Shown: positions 20,007 through 29,274 of the stretch, in pieces | Layout of the letters: every line of letters begins with the position of its first letter | Position numbering within the stretch: position 1 is the first letter of the stretch | DNA from: Candidatus Poribacteria bacterium | Lineage (GTDB): Bacteria > Poribacteria > WGA-4E > WGA-3G | DNA length: 63,672 nucleotides | Direction: 5' to 3' | Assembly (NCBI GenBank): GCA_022394755.1 | Contig: JAGFCA010000054.1 | Coordinates: forward strand, 1-63,672 | Notes under the pieces: generated by a model | Told to the model about the DNA's origin: nothing | Databases searched by the model: none | The model's input: the letters and a program-made list of their open reading frames with translations, nothing else | Program-made: the position numbers and the translations under genes

Positions 20007-21782
20007 CTACTGTATATTCGGTTTTGTGCTGAATTTGAGTGAATCAGTTGGATCTGCGATTTCCATGCGATAATCCCAATACCCATTGTAATCAGCAGAA
20101 AGAATTGTTATTGAATTCCATCCTTTCTGTAATGGTAATTGGAAATGTACCCACCATGAATATAAGTTCTTGTTAGGGATACCAGCACCATCTACTTCTT
20201 TGCCATTTACATATATCTTACCTAAATTACCACCCCATTTAATCTGTGCAAATACTACTTGGTTCTCTGGACTCTTAATATAAGACCTGCCATACCCATA
20301 GGTAAATTCATCTTCTCCAAATAACTTCCTAAGTTGAACATTATCAGATTCTGATTGGTGTTCTATCCATGATATTTCTCCCATCCTTCCTTGATATAGA
20401 TCCTGTAAATTGTAATCTGGTAATGTAATTGAAAGAAAGTTGTTGGGTATATCATTGGAATTAGAAGGTATAGATGTCAATCCTAAATCGAAGGGTCCAA
20501 GTAACATCCAATTTTTTATAATCTTCATGTGTTCCCTATCAATTGGATGAACTAACTTTGTTCCGCTTGATAACAATTCTCCTCCATATTGCATTGAATA
20601 CCTATAGATTGGGAAAGGTGTGATGTCATCTGATTTCACAGATAGGTTGACAATTGCTTGTGTTGATTGACCGGGTTTAACTTGAATTGATAGTGTATTA
20701 GGCGTGATCTGCCAAGAATCATTTGAATCAAAGGCAATCTCAGTTAGTAATATTTTTTCGAGCGAATTCTGCATGTCTATTACAATACTACCACTATTGA
20801 TCTTTTTCGTTCTGTCGAAATTGAAGTTATGCTTGAAGGTAAGTTGTTTTGATACTTTCGCCTTAAATTCTGGTATCGATATATCTGCAGGATGGATGTT
20901 TCCCGGTTCAATAATTGCGATATTTATATCTTTATTATCAACAGTTACGAGGCTGTAGTGATCAAAAGAACCAATTTCTCTCACTTCCTTTGGTGTAAAT
21001 CCACCGCCGGTAGCCCCCAGAACAAAATACCTCCTATCATTACGTGTATGAAGCGTTAGATTGTGATAATGTCCAGCAAAAACCGTGTATTCTCTTTCGC
21101 CAAGTGCAGTATCGATGAGTTCCCAACCGGAATCCTTTTGAAGCCATAATGGTCTATGTAACAATACAAAAGTATGACGTACATTTGCGTGTTGTGTAAG
21201 TTGTGATTTCACATACTCAATCTGTTCTTCTCCAAACCAGTTCGTCCATTCATCATCAACAGCATGCCACTCTTCAGTGTTTAACATAAGAAACAGACAA
21301 TCTTTGTATGTAAAAGCTGAATAGGTGCGTCCGATGTTCCTTTTCCAATAATCATACATTACACGGTTCGTAATATCATGATTTCCTGGTAATGGAAAAA
21401 AAGGAATGACTAAATCGGATTGATGTTCCCAGAATTCCTTCCACTCCTCATCAAGTCTTTCGACACTTGTTGTGTCTCCTTGAATTAAATCACCTACCAT
21501 TATAGCAAAATCGGGTTTTAATATATTAATTTCATCTATTGCTCTATCAAAAATGTGCCATTTATCGAGACCGCCACCAGTTTTATCACCAATGATTGCA
21601 AAAGTGAATTTGTCTGGATCATTTGAAAATGGTTGTTCAATTATGGGTGTTCCTTCAGGTAATATTGGTGCTTGAGCCAATACCCCTGTTGAGAGGATGA
21701 AACCTATGAATAGTAAGACCGCATATATAGAGTAATTAACCGATATTCTTTGTTTGTCATTTTCTGTGATTGAGATGATCAT
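20007..21782 (-). CDS. Secreted calcineurin-like metallophosphoesterase
   Basis: 591 residues with an N-terminal membrane or signal segment (about 18-37, ending GVLA). The metallophosphoesterase motifs appear in order: AIIGDKTGG (an atypical first motif, GDK rather than GDxH), MVGDLIQGD, PLPGNHD, LLHRPLW and FAGHYHN. These ligate two metals for phosphate-ester hydrolysis. The region after about residue 290 has two beta-rich domains without catalytic motifs. The last 120 residues contain GRSYIKSPENQVVFAQIKWG, resembling a carbohydrate-binding jelly-roll. Substrate is unknown. It lies upstream of the WD40 gene in the same direction. Confidence 0.8.
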   Translation of the reverse strand: MIISITENDKQRISVNYSIYAVLLFIGFILSTGVLAQAPILPEGTPIIEQPFSNDPDKFTFAIIGDKTGGGLDKWHIFDRAIDEINILKPDFAIMVGDLIQGDTTSVERLDEEWKEFWEHQSDLVIPFFPLPGNHDITNRVMYDYWKRNIGRTYSAFTYKDCLFLMLNTEEWHAVDDEWTNWFGEEQIEYVKSQLTQHANVRHTFVLLHRPLWLQKDSGWELIDTALGEREYTVFAGHYHNLTLHTRNDRRYFVLGATGGGFTPKEVREIGSFDHYSLVTVDNKDINIAIIEPGNIHPADISIPEFKAKVSKQLTFKHNFNFDRTKKINSGSIVIDMQNSLEKILLTEIAFDSNDSWQITPNTLSIQVKPGQSTQAIVNLSVKSDDITPFPIYRYSMQYGGELLSSGTKLVHPIDREHMKIIKNWMLLGPFDLGLTSIPSNSNDIPNNFLSITLPDYNLQDLYQGRMGEISWIEHQSESDNVQLRKLFGEDEFTYGYGRSYIKSPENQVVFAQIKWGGNLGKIYVNGKEVDGAGIPNKNLYSWWVHFQLPLQKGWNSITILSADYNGYWDYRMEIADPTDSLKFSTKPNIQ

Positions 21783-22529
21783 AAACCTTCTATCTCCTAA
21801 GACTATAAATGAGTATTCTATGTCAGAAATCAGAGTAATTTAATTATGATGTTGTGTTGTCCGATATTATTATAACGTGAGTGTGATAACTCAGATTTTG
21901 TATTCGAATCAACGGTATGCATGTCATTTAGACTTAAACATACTATTGTGAGATTATAGCATTAATATAGTGAAAGGTAGTTAAATATCTACGGCTTGTG
22001 CCATTTTACAAATCATATTTTTTTAGGAAGTTTGGATTCTGTGATTTAACATTTCGCTCTACAGGACTCATAAGATGTGTGTAAATGCTTTTCTATAAAC
22101 ATTCTGCCCTACGGGACTAAAGAACGTACTAACTTGTCAAAGATATTCACACAATCCTTTATTGATGTTAATTGATTTGTTCCTTATTACTGTCAAGCAG
22201 AATGAGTTATTTTTATTCTCTGGAATTTCAATGAGAGAATATATATTTCCGGGTTAAATTAAGACCTTGACTCAATATTTATTGTGTAGAAACTATTGTC
22301 AATATAATCTTAAAGTGATATTATGAATTTCTAACAGAACAGGATAATTCTGTTAATGTAGGAGATAAGAGTTTAGAGATTTTACGCCAACTATTTATGG
22401 AAGTGAATTATCATGAATAATTTCCTATTCTGTATACCTAATCATTAGACTCTACGTTAGAAAGAATATAAAATCGGTTTGGAAAATATAATCAGTAAAT
22501 TATGAGGATAGTAAACTGGAGGAAAATTT
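21783..22529. repeat. Divergent intergenic region with dispersed repeat copy
   Basis: No gene is seen over about 750 bp. TATAACGTGAGTGTGATAA near 21870-21888 matches the left end of the element at 30812. GAATCAACGGTATGCATGTC then CATTTAGAC, and ACATTTCGCTCTACAGGACT, repeat phrases from the copies at 1-902 and 56245-56899. A degenerate right end, ATTAGACTCTACGTTAG, lies at 22445-22460, so the copy may span about 21870-22460. The right edge contains the promoter and the GGAGG of the Rieske gene. Confidence 0.45.
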
Positions 22530-24371
22530 ATGCGAGATACAACACTTTCTTCTCAGGAGACTCCGACAGGTTCTATTAATATTGAAGAATTACCAGTAGA
22601 TATAGTAGAAGACCAGGAGTTGGTGTATCATCAACTTTGTAGTGCCGATAGTTTTGATGACCTTGAAGGTAAACCTTTCCACATTAACGGTACGCACCTC
22701 GCTGTTTTCAAGTATGATGAAAAATATTATGCGGTTGACAACAGATGTCCTCATATGGGATATCCTATGTCCCAAGGGAGTATTAGGGATGGAGTACTAA
22801 TTTGCCATTGGCATCATTGGGAATTTGATTTAAAGTCAGGTGGGTGTTTTTTGGCATCTGGAGATGACCTAAAGGCGTTTCCTGTTGAGTTGCGTGATGA
22901 TGGCTATTTGTACGTAGGATTAGCAAAAGGTGAACGGGAAGCAGCAAGACGTCGTGTGATAGATCAAGGTAAACGAGCTCTTGAACGTGGACTTAAAGAC
23001 AGAAGTACTTTTTTCATAGCTAAAGCGGTCACTGCTCTCAGAGATGCTGGGGCAACTCCCAACGAAATTATTCATCAAGGACTACATTACGGAACACATA
23101 AGAGCAGCGATGGTTGGTCATCAGGAGTTACCATTCTGACACTTGCAGCGAATTTATGGGATGATGTTGATCCAAAAGACCATAACCTATTTCTTGTTCA
23201 CGGTTTATCTCAGATTAGTCGTCGTTCTTCAGGAAGTGCACGTCCATATCGTGCTCCATTTCCACGGATGGAAGATGCACATGATCTTGAGACATTACTA
23301 AGATGGTTTCGATACTTTATTGAAAAAAGACATTCAGGTGCAGCGGAACGAATTCTATTAACTTTAAAAGATCGTGATTATGATAAATCTGTGATAGCCG
23401 ACTTCATATATACAGCTGCAACAGATTTTTATTTTACTGGTGATGGCCATGCAATTGATTTTGCAAATAAGATGTTTGAAGCATTAGATTACGTTGAATG
23501 GGAGGGTGCATACGAGATTTTGCGTCCAATCGTAGTTGATTTAGTTGGACGAACTCGCCACGAAGAGACATCCCGTTGGGCAGATGCAGTACCAGTCTTA
23601 GAACCGGTATTTGAAAGATTAGATAGCATCTGGGATGATAACCAAACGAATGAATGTGATCTGGATATTTCAGGCTTCACACAAACGCTTCTTGGAGATG
23701 AGTTTGAACCAACAGTAAAAGTGGTTGAAGAAAAACTTCGTGCAGGTGTAGATCCGAGAGATATATGTCGTGCAATGACTTATGCTTCTGCGATTCGTAC
23801 GGCTCGTTTCCATTTAAAGAATGAAGGTGATTGGCATGATGTTGCTAACATCTACTCCTATGCACACGGACTATATCAGGCATTTGGATATGCACCAAGT
23901 GCGAACCTACTCAGAGGTATTTTCCATGGTGTTGTCTTTCTTGCATACTTACGATGGTTAAATATGCCAGCTGCTCGAATACCGAAACCCGGACAAAGAC
24001 TTGATGAAACTTACGATTCAGAGAAACAGATGTTAGATAGACTTCAAGAGTTTGCGGACTTTCAAAAAGTTTTTGAGGCAGAAATCTTGGTGAACCAATA
24101 TCTTGAAGAGGGATATGACATTAGATCCTTGAAGCATACATTATCCCATATCTTATTAAGGGAAGATGCCGAACTACATATGTTTCAGGTTTTGGAAGTT
24201 GCTTTTCGTCATTATGATTTGACGGAGGATGCAGAAGAGAAGCGGATGCACATGTTGGCTGCAACCAGATATATTACAGCACAGAAATTAATGAAAAATA
24301 TCTTGTGGTCTACTGAAAATGCAGAACGTTTGGCACGGGGTGAGTTGCTTAATGAACGGGATGATGATTAA
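22530..24371 (+). CDS. Rieske [2Fe-2S] domain fused to a large helical domain of unknown function
   Basis: 613 residues. Residues about 30-132 form a Rieske ferredoxin-like domain with the cluster ligands in C73-P-H75 and C92-H-W-H95, the standard C-x-H...C-x-x-H spacing. It should bind a [2Fe-2S] cluster and carry single electrons. The remaining 480 residues are predicted to be largely alpha-helical, with conserved-looking blocks such as GVTILTLAANLWDDVDPKDH and LLRGIFHGVVFLAYLRWLNM. They match no family I can name and show no mononuclear-iron 2-His-1-carboxylate motif that I can assign. GGAGG is 7 nt before the ATG. It is a single-gene unit followed by a terminator. A new oxygenase or redox-scaffold class is possible; this is unproven. 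Confidence 0.75.
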   Translation: MRDTTLSSQETPTGSINIEELPVDIVEDQELVYHQLCSADSFDDLEGKPFHINGTHLAVFKYDEKYYAVDNRCPHMGYPMSQGSIRDGVLICHWHHWEFDLKSGGCFLASGDDLKAFPVELRDDGYLYVGLAKGEREAARRRVIDQGKRALERGLKDRSTFFIAKAVTALRDAGATPNEIIHQGLHYGTHKSSDGWSSGVTILTLAANLWDDVDPKDHNLFLVHGLSQISRRSSGSARPYRAPFPRMEDAHDLETLLRWFRYFIEKRHSGAAERILLTLKDRDYDKSVIADFIYTAATDFYFTGDGHAIDFANKMFEALDYVEWEGAYEILRPIVVDLVGRTRHEETSRWADAVPVLEPVFERLDSIWDDNQTNECDLDISGFTQTLLGDEFEPTVKVVEEKLRAGVDPRDICRAMTYASAIRTARFHLKNEGDWHDVANIYSYAHGLYQAFGYAPSANLLRGIFHGVVFLAYLRWLNMPAARIPKPGQRLDETYDSEKQMLDRLQEFADFQKVFEAEILVNQYLEEGYDIRSLKHTLSHILLREDAELHMFQVLEVAFRHYDLTEDAEEKRMHMLAATRYITAQKLMKNILWSTENAERLARGELLNERDDD

Positions 24372-24553
24372 AGGTATATGTTAATTAGAATGGAACTGTG
24401 TCAATAACCCGGATCTAATCCATTTCTGATATTTAAAGGCACTTGTTATATCTCTTTAATATAGGATAAACATCCAGTTTGTGCGATATTTCAAGAAATT
24501 TAAACCACCTATACAAGAGAAGATCATTTTAGAAATAGTACGATATTCTATCA

Positions 24554-24587
24554 AAATGCGGGTTCGGTTTCATCCGAATCCGCATTT
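24554..24587. terminator. Bidirectional hairpin terminator
   Basis: A 14-bp stem with one G-T pair (24554-24567 AAATGCGGGTTCGG, 24574-24587 CCGAATCCGCATTT) and a 6-nt loop lies between the convergent Rieske and M48 genes. A/T runs flank both sides, so it can serve both strands. Confidence 0.85.
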
Positions 24588-24628
24588 ACTGTATAACATA
24601 ATAACCTAAAATGTTAGAAGTAAAGCAA

Positions 24629-25486
24629 TTACTGTATCCGGCGTTTAATTTTACGAAATGTTGCTGAGTCTGTTCGTAATCCATTCTTTGGAGGTAAACT
24701 CTTAATTTGGTTTCTTACATTCATAATTCTTTCACTATGTATTGGATGTGTTGAAATCAATGCTTCTAAGGTTGATGGTTCGCTTGCCTGTTTATTACGC
24801 ATAGACTCAAAGAATTTGGCAGCACCTTCGGGATTAAATCCTGCATCATAGATATTTTGCACTCCATACATATCTGACTCACGTTCATTATCCCGACTAT
24901 ACTTGAAGAGATAACCTGCTGCTATGATGTCAACGATTAACTTCGTCAATTCATCAGAATCCTCATCCAAAATGAGTTGTTTTAGGATTTCAACGCCATA
25001 GATTTGTGTAAGTCTTTTCATAGAATGCTGCCCAACAATATGCCCTATTTCGTGTCCAAGTACAGCAGCTAATTCTGATTCAGTTTTTGCTAATCTAATT
25101 AGATCAAGATGTATATAAATGTATCCACCCGGAACAGCATAGGCATTGACCCCTTTTTTATCTACAACTTTAAATGTATACTGTATATCTTTTCGTTTAC
25201 AGTGCCTTACAAGTGAGTGTCCCAAAGAATTTATGTAGTTGTTAATTATAGGATCTCGATAGATCCGTGTTTTTTTATCATGTTCTGCTACATACGCTTT
25301 ACCAAATTGAGTTTCTTCTTCATCAGTAAAGATATTTAGATCACTAATTGATTCCAAAATAGCATTTCCACCACTTTCTAAAGTATTTAAACTCACACAT
25401 CCAGATAGAAAGAGGAGAAGAATTGTCAACAATCCATAAGAAATACTATATGAGAAATGTGATCTATTAAGCGTATGTTTTAACAT
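24629..25486 (-). CDS. M48-family zinc metalloprotease lipoprotein
   Basis: 285 residues. The lipoprotein signal ends LSGC with the lipidated Cys at 30. The M48 zinc motif is H145-E-I-G-H149 within LGHEIGHIVGQHS, and the third ligand Glu lies in the DNERESDMYGVQNIYDAGFNP segment. Related proteins (LoiP/BepA/YfgC group) degrade misfolded outer-membrane proteins in the periplasm. This one lacks the TPR tail of BepA, so it is closer to LoiP in layout. No strong ribosome-binding site is visible before the start. It is 36 bp downstream of the PhyH cluster and may be co-transcribed with it. Confidence 0.85.
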   Translation of the reverse strand: MLKHTLNRSHFSYSISYGLLTILLLFLSGCVSLNTLESGGNAILESISDLNIFTDEEETQFGKAYVAEHDKKTRIYRDPIINNYINSLGHSLVRHCKRKDIQYTFKVVDKKGVNAYAVPGGYIYIHLDLIRLAKTESELAAVLGHEIGHIVGQHSMKRLTQIYGVEILKQLILDEDSDELTKLIVDIIAAGYLFKYSRDNERESDMYGVQNIYDAGFNPEGAAKFFESMRNKQASEPSTLEALISTHPIHSERIMNVRNQIKSLPPKNGLRTDSATFRKIKRRIQ

Positions 25487-25522
25487 AAAATTTAACGATT
25501 GCCATTAGCTTAAGGACAGTTT

Positions 25523-26383
25523 CTAATTATAGTCCTCATCAGGAATGGTTAATACATCGTGTTGTACTTCGTGGACTCTGTCTGGATAGGTTTCACCTCG
25601 AATCCACATTATGGGTTGTCCTTTGTAAGATCCATCATGCTTTGCCCATTTTGCTTGTGCACTCAAGTAATGAGAAACGTAGCTGCGACGAAATCGTAGA
25701 CTATGGTTATCTGTACTCTTATGAAGGAGATGACTATGAAACCAAATTACTCCACCCGGTGGAACTTCAACAGCAATACCATCTTCATCACTAACGTCAC
25801 GTGCTAATTTAAACTCCCGTTGTTGGGAACCTTCGAGATCATTGTGTTCATGAATATCATGCTTATGACTACCGGGTACAACATACAAACAACCGTTATC
25901 TATATCGGCAGCATCAATTGCTGTCCATGTCCCAACAGTCGTTTCTGTATCAAATCTATTTCTAAAATAGAACTTATCTTGATGCCACGGAAATCCTAAT
26001 CCGATTTTTGGTGCTTTCCAAATGAACAGATTGTTAATTCCAAGTATATCTGGACCAAAAATATCTACAATTGGATCAGTTAATCGAGGATCTCTTACCC
26101 GATTGAGAAATTCGGGACAGAAACAACTTGGATGATGTATTTTGTGCATTGCATAAATACCCTGTTCTTCTATTTTACCATCTCTTACCAAAGCGTTTTG
26201 GTCTACATGTGCTGATGGGAAGGGTCGTTTTCCATCGACTACATCTTCAGCAACTTGACGGAGCAAATCGTTTTCGTCCTTGTTGAAAACATCGAATCGG
26301 ACAAGATAACCGTTCTCATTCCAAAATGAAAGTTCATCAGAAGTCATCCGATATTTACGTTGTTGTGTTGTCGTAGAATTCAT
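25523..26383 (-). CDS. Phytanoyl-CoA dioxygenase family protein (PhyH copy 4 in transcript order)
   Basis: 286 residues. The Fe(II)/2-oxoglutarate dioxygenase triad is visible as H134-Q-D136 in GLGFPWHQDK and H221 in HLLHKSTDNHS. Arg230 or Arg232 is the likely 2-oxoglutarate carboxylate binder. The fold is that of PhyH proteins, which hydroxylate small molecules using O2 and 2-oxoglutarate. It has the same length and motif order as the three genes upstream, and is clearly paralogous. AGGAAT precedes the ATG. The substrate is unknown; PhyH members act on lipids, ectoine and secondary metabolites. It is the last gene of the four-gene array. Confidence 0.85.
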   Translation of the reverse strand: MNSTTTQQRKYRMTSDELSFWNENGYLVRFDVFNKDENDLLRQVAEDVVDGKRPFPSAHVDQNALVRDGKIEEQGIYAMHKIHHPSCFCPEFLNRVRDPRLTDPIVDIFGPDILGINNLFIWKAPKIGLGFPWHQDKFYFRNRFDTETTVGTWTAIDAADIDNGCLYVVPGSHKHDIHEHNDLEGSQQREFKLARDVSDEDGIAVEVPPGGVIWFHSHLLHKSTDNHSLRFRRSYVSHYLSAQAKWAKHDGSYKGQPIMWIRGETYPDRVHEVQHDVLTIPDEDYN

Positions 26384-26444
26384 AATATTCCTATATTCTA
26401 TAGTCTAATTGTCTTGTGCCGTTTACCTAATGGGATAAGATCCA

Positions 26445-27293
26445 TTATTCAGATGGTTCTGGGATCGGTAATACATCACGATATACTGGATCCATTCGGT
26501 CTGGATATATTTCTCCACGTATCCACATAGCAGGACGAATAAACTTGGGATTTTCTTTCGGTATACGTTCGGCTTTAGCACTAATATAATGTGCGACATT
26601 TGCACGTCTGAAACGAAGACTATGATTATCAGTGCTCTTATGGAGGATTTGGTTGTTGAACCAGACTACCCCACCAGGAGGAACTTCAACTGCAACCCCA
26701 TCTTCATCCTTCACTCCTTGTGCCAGTTTAAATTCTGCCTGTTGTGAACCTTCAATATCTGCATGTTCATAGATGCCATGTTTGTGGCTACCGGGTATAA
26801 CATAAAGACAGCCGTTGTCTTTATCAGCTGCATCAATTGCAGTCCATGTTCCAACAGTCATTTTAGTCTTGTATTGATGGTTAAAATACCATTTATCCTG
26901 ATGCCATGGAAATCCTAAGCCAATCTTTGGTGCTTTCCAGATATACAGATTGTTGAGACCGAGAAGATCTGGACCCAGGAGATCAACAATCGGATCAGTG
27001 AGTCGGAGATCTCGAACCCGTTCAAGGAATTCTGGATTATAACAACTGACATGATGTATCTTATGCATCGCATGGATACCAGTTTCTTCAACTTTTCCAT
27101 CTCTTACTAATGCATTTTCATTGATATTTGCTGATGGAAAAGGACGTTTCCCTTCAGCAATTTCATCTGCGATCCGTCGTAAGACATCGTTTTCTTTTCT
27201 TGTAAATACATCATACCGTATGATAAACCCATTTTCATCCCAAAAGGATTTTTCGTCAGAGGTTAATGCATATTCTCTTTTATCAGTAGACAT
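26445..27293 (-). CDS. Phytanoyl-CoA dioxygenase family protein (PhyH copy 3)
   Basis: 282 residues, paralogous to its neighbours. Iron ligands: H-x-D in GLGFPWHQDKWYFNHQYKT, and the distal His in NNQILHKSTDNHSLRFRR. The conserved CLYVIPGSHKHGIYEH loop is also present. It differs from copy 4 mainly in the segment after the H-x-D motif and near the C-terminus. It lies 61 bp before copy 4 and 14 bp after copy 2, so co-transcription is likely. Substrate is unknown. Confidence 0.85.
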   Translation of the reverse strand: MSTDKREYALTSDEKSFWDENGFIIRYDVFTRKENDVLRRIADEIAEGKRPFPSANINENALVRDGKVEETGIHAMHKIHHVSCYNPEFLERVRDLRLTDPIVDLLGPDLLGLNNLYIWKAPKIGLGFPWHQDKWYFNHQYKTKMTVGTWTAIDAADKDNGCLYVIPGSHKHGIYEHADIEGSQQAEFKLAQGVKDEDGVAVEVPPGGVVWFNNQILHKSTDNHSLRFRRANVAHYISAKAERIPKENPKFIRPAMWIRGEIYPDRMDPVYRDVLPIPEPSE

Positions 27294-27307
27294 AGTATTT
27301 TGCCTTT

Positions 27308-28156
27308 CTATTCTTCAGTCAACGGTAGGACATCATGATAGACGGGTTCCATTTTTTCTGAGTATGAATCACCTCGAACCCACATCACGGCACGTTTATT
27401 TTTAACATTTTCCACCCGCTCGGAATGTGCACAAATATAATGTGCAACATTACATCTACGGAAACGTTGGCTATGATTATCCGTGCTTTTATGTAGAATC
27501 TGATTATTGAAAAATATTACACTTCCTGCTGGAACTTGTACAGGGATACCGTCATCGTCTTTGGCACCGATAGCATATTTAAATTCATTCTGTTGTGACC
27601 CATCAAGGTTAACATGTTCATGAACACCTTGCTTATGGCTTCCTGGGATAACATATAGACACCCATTTTCCAAGTCGGAATCGTCAATGGCAGTCCATGT
27701 TCCGACAGTCTTGGTTGTGATATACTGATTATTAAAATACCATTTATCTTGATGCCAAGGAAATCCTAATCCGATTTTAGGTGGTTTCCAGATATATAGA
27801 TTGTTTAGTCCGAGGATATCTGGTCCGATTAGGTCAACAATTGGGTCAGTAAGGCGGGTGTCACGAGTACGGTTTAGGAATTCAGGTGAGTGTTTATTAA
27901 TATGATGGATACAGTGCATTGCGTGTATTCCAGATGCTTCTGCTTTACCATCAATTACTAATGCATTCTGGTGGATTCCTTTTGTAGGAAAAGGTCGTTT
28001 GCCATCAACGATATCATCAGCAATTTGAGCTAAATCTTGGTTTTCCTTTTTTGTGAAGACATCGTAACGGATGAAAAATCCGTTATTCTCCCAAGAGGTC
28101 TTTTCGTCTTGGGTTAATCTGTGTTTTCTTTCATCACATAGGGTTTCTTGATCCAC
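27308..28156 (-). CDS. Phytanoyl-CoA dioxygenase family protein (PhyH copy 2)
   Basis: 282 residues starting with GTG at 28156, supported by AAGGTGA just upstream. Iron ligands are in GLGFPWHQDKWYFNNQYIT and NNQILHKSTDNHSQRFRR, and CLYVIPGSHKQGVHEH is conserved. The active-site frame is kept in all four copies while the N-terminal 70 residues and the segment around EFKYAIGAKDDDG vary. This fits paralogues with shifted substrate range rather than redundant copies, though that is inference. Confidence 0.85.
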   Translation of the reverse strand: MDQETLCDERKHRLTQDEKTSWENNGFFIRYDVFTKKENQDLAQIADDIVDGKRPFPTKGIHQNALVIDGKAEASGIHAMHCIHHINKHSPEFLNRTRDTRLTDPIVDLIGPDILGLNNLYIWKPPKIGLGFPWHQDKWYFNNQYITTKTVGTWTAIDDSDLENGCLYVIPGSHKQGVHEHVNLDGSQQNEFKYAIGAKDDDGIPVQVPAGSVIFFNNQILHKSTDNHSQRFRRCNVAHYICAHSERVENVKNKRAVMWVRGDSYSEKMEPVYHDVLPLTEE

Positions 28157-28214
28157 AATTCACCTTAATGAAATGTTGTCCTATAACTCAATGAACACAT
28201 TGATATTCATTTCA

Positions 28215-29060
28215 TTAATCGGATTCTATGATTGGTATGATATCATGCTGTACTTCATCACCCATTGCTGGATATGTTTTGCCTCGAATCCACATAGGAG
28301 GTCGTTTCTTGTTTACTGCTTCAGGTCGAGTCCATTCAGCTTTTGCATTGATATAGTGTGCTACATTAGCCCGACGGAATCGTTCACTGTGATTATCGGT
28401 GCTTTTATGAAGCACTTGACTATTAAACCATATCACGGAACCCGCGGGAACTTCAATAGGAATACCATCCTCATCCCTTGCTCCCTCTGCACGTCTGAAT
28501 TCCCCTTGTTGAGATCCTTCTAATTCATTATGTTCTCTCACGCCTTGTTTATGACTTCCAGGGATGACATATAGACATCCGTTTTCTTCATCAGCATCAT
28601 CAATAGCTGTCCAAGTGGCAACTGTTGTACCTGTCTTGTATTGATGGTTAAAATACCATTTATCTTGATGCCATGGGAACCCTAATCCAATTTTAGGTGG
28701 TTTCCAAATATATAGATTATTGAGTCCGAGCAGATCTGGTCCAAGTATATCAGCTGCGGGATCTATGAGTCGAGGATCGCGCGTTCTGTCAAGAAATTCT
28801 CTACAATTACAACTTACGTATTGGATATTGTGTATTGCATAGATGCCTTCTGCATCAGCCTTACCATCTCGAACTAAAGCATTTTCAAAGATGTGATATT
28901 CTGGGAAACTTCGCTTTCTATCAACAATATCATCAGCGATCTGTGCTAAGACATCGTTTTCCTCTTTTGTAAAGACATTATATCTGAGGAAGTAGCCGTT
29001 TTCCTCCCATAAAGACCGTTCATCATCGGTTAAACTATATTTCTGTGTTTCTATACCCAT
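28215..29060 (-). CDS. Phytanoyl-CoA dioxygenase family protein (PhyH copy 1, promoter-proximal)
   Basis: 281 residues and the first gene of the array in transcript order. AAGGA lies 6 nt before the ATG; an overlapping out-of-frame ATG sits 4 nt earlier. Ligands: H-x-D in GLGFPWHQDKWYFNHQYKT and the distal His in NSQVLHKSTDNHSERFRR. It resembles copy 3 most in the central region (FNHQYKT). It is separated from the upstream DUF1326 gene by a terminator-like hairpin, so the array probably has its own promoter at about 29061-29180. Confidence 0.85.
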   Translation of the reverse strand: MGIETQKYSLTDDERSLWEENGYFLRYNVFTKEENDVLAQIADDIVDRKRSFPEYHIFENALVRDGKADAEGIYAIHNIQYVSCNCREFLDRTRDPRLIDPAADILGPDLLGLNNLYIWKPPKIGLGFPWHQDKWYFNHQYKTGTTVATWTAIDDADEENGCLYVIPGSHKQGVREHNELEGSQQGEFRRAEGARDEDGIPIEVPAGSVIWFNSQVLHKSTDNHSERFRRANVAHYINAKAEWTRPEAVNKKRPPMWIRGKTYPAMGDEVQHDIIPIIESD

Positions 29061-29180
29061 TCATGATCCTTATTCCTTTTATAAAATATGTCTCTTTTCT
29101 GTGGAAGTGATCTTATTGTTTCCAGTCTTATTAATTTTTTTACGGTTGTGTATGAAGGTCGCAATAGGTGTGAGTACAAG

Positions 29181-29233
29181 AAAAAGGAGTGAATTATGGA
29201 ATAATTGATTACCCCACAATTTACTCCATTTTT
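29181..29233 (-). terminator. Imperfect hairpin, likely terminator of the DUF1326 gene
   Basis: Arms at 29181-29199 (AAAAAGGAGTGAATTATGG) and 29214-29233 pair with few mismatches around a 14-nt loop. They lie about 40 bp past the stop codon of the minus-strand gene ending at 29275, and A/T runs flank the stem. Confidence 0.65.
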
Positions 29234-29274
29234 GGATATCTGTTGATGTCAAGTCTACCTAATATAGTTTTCAA

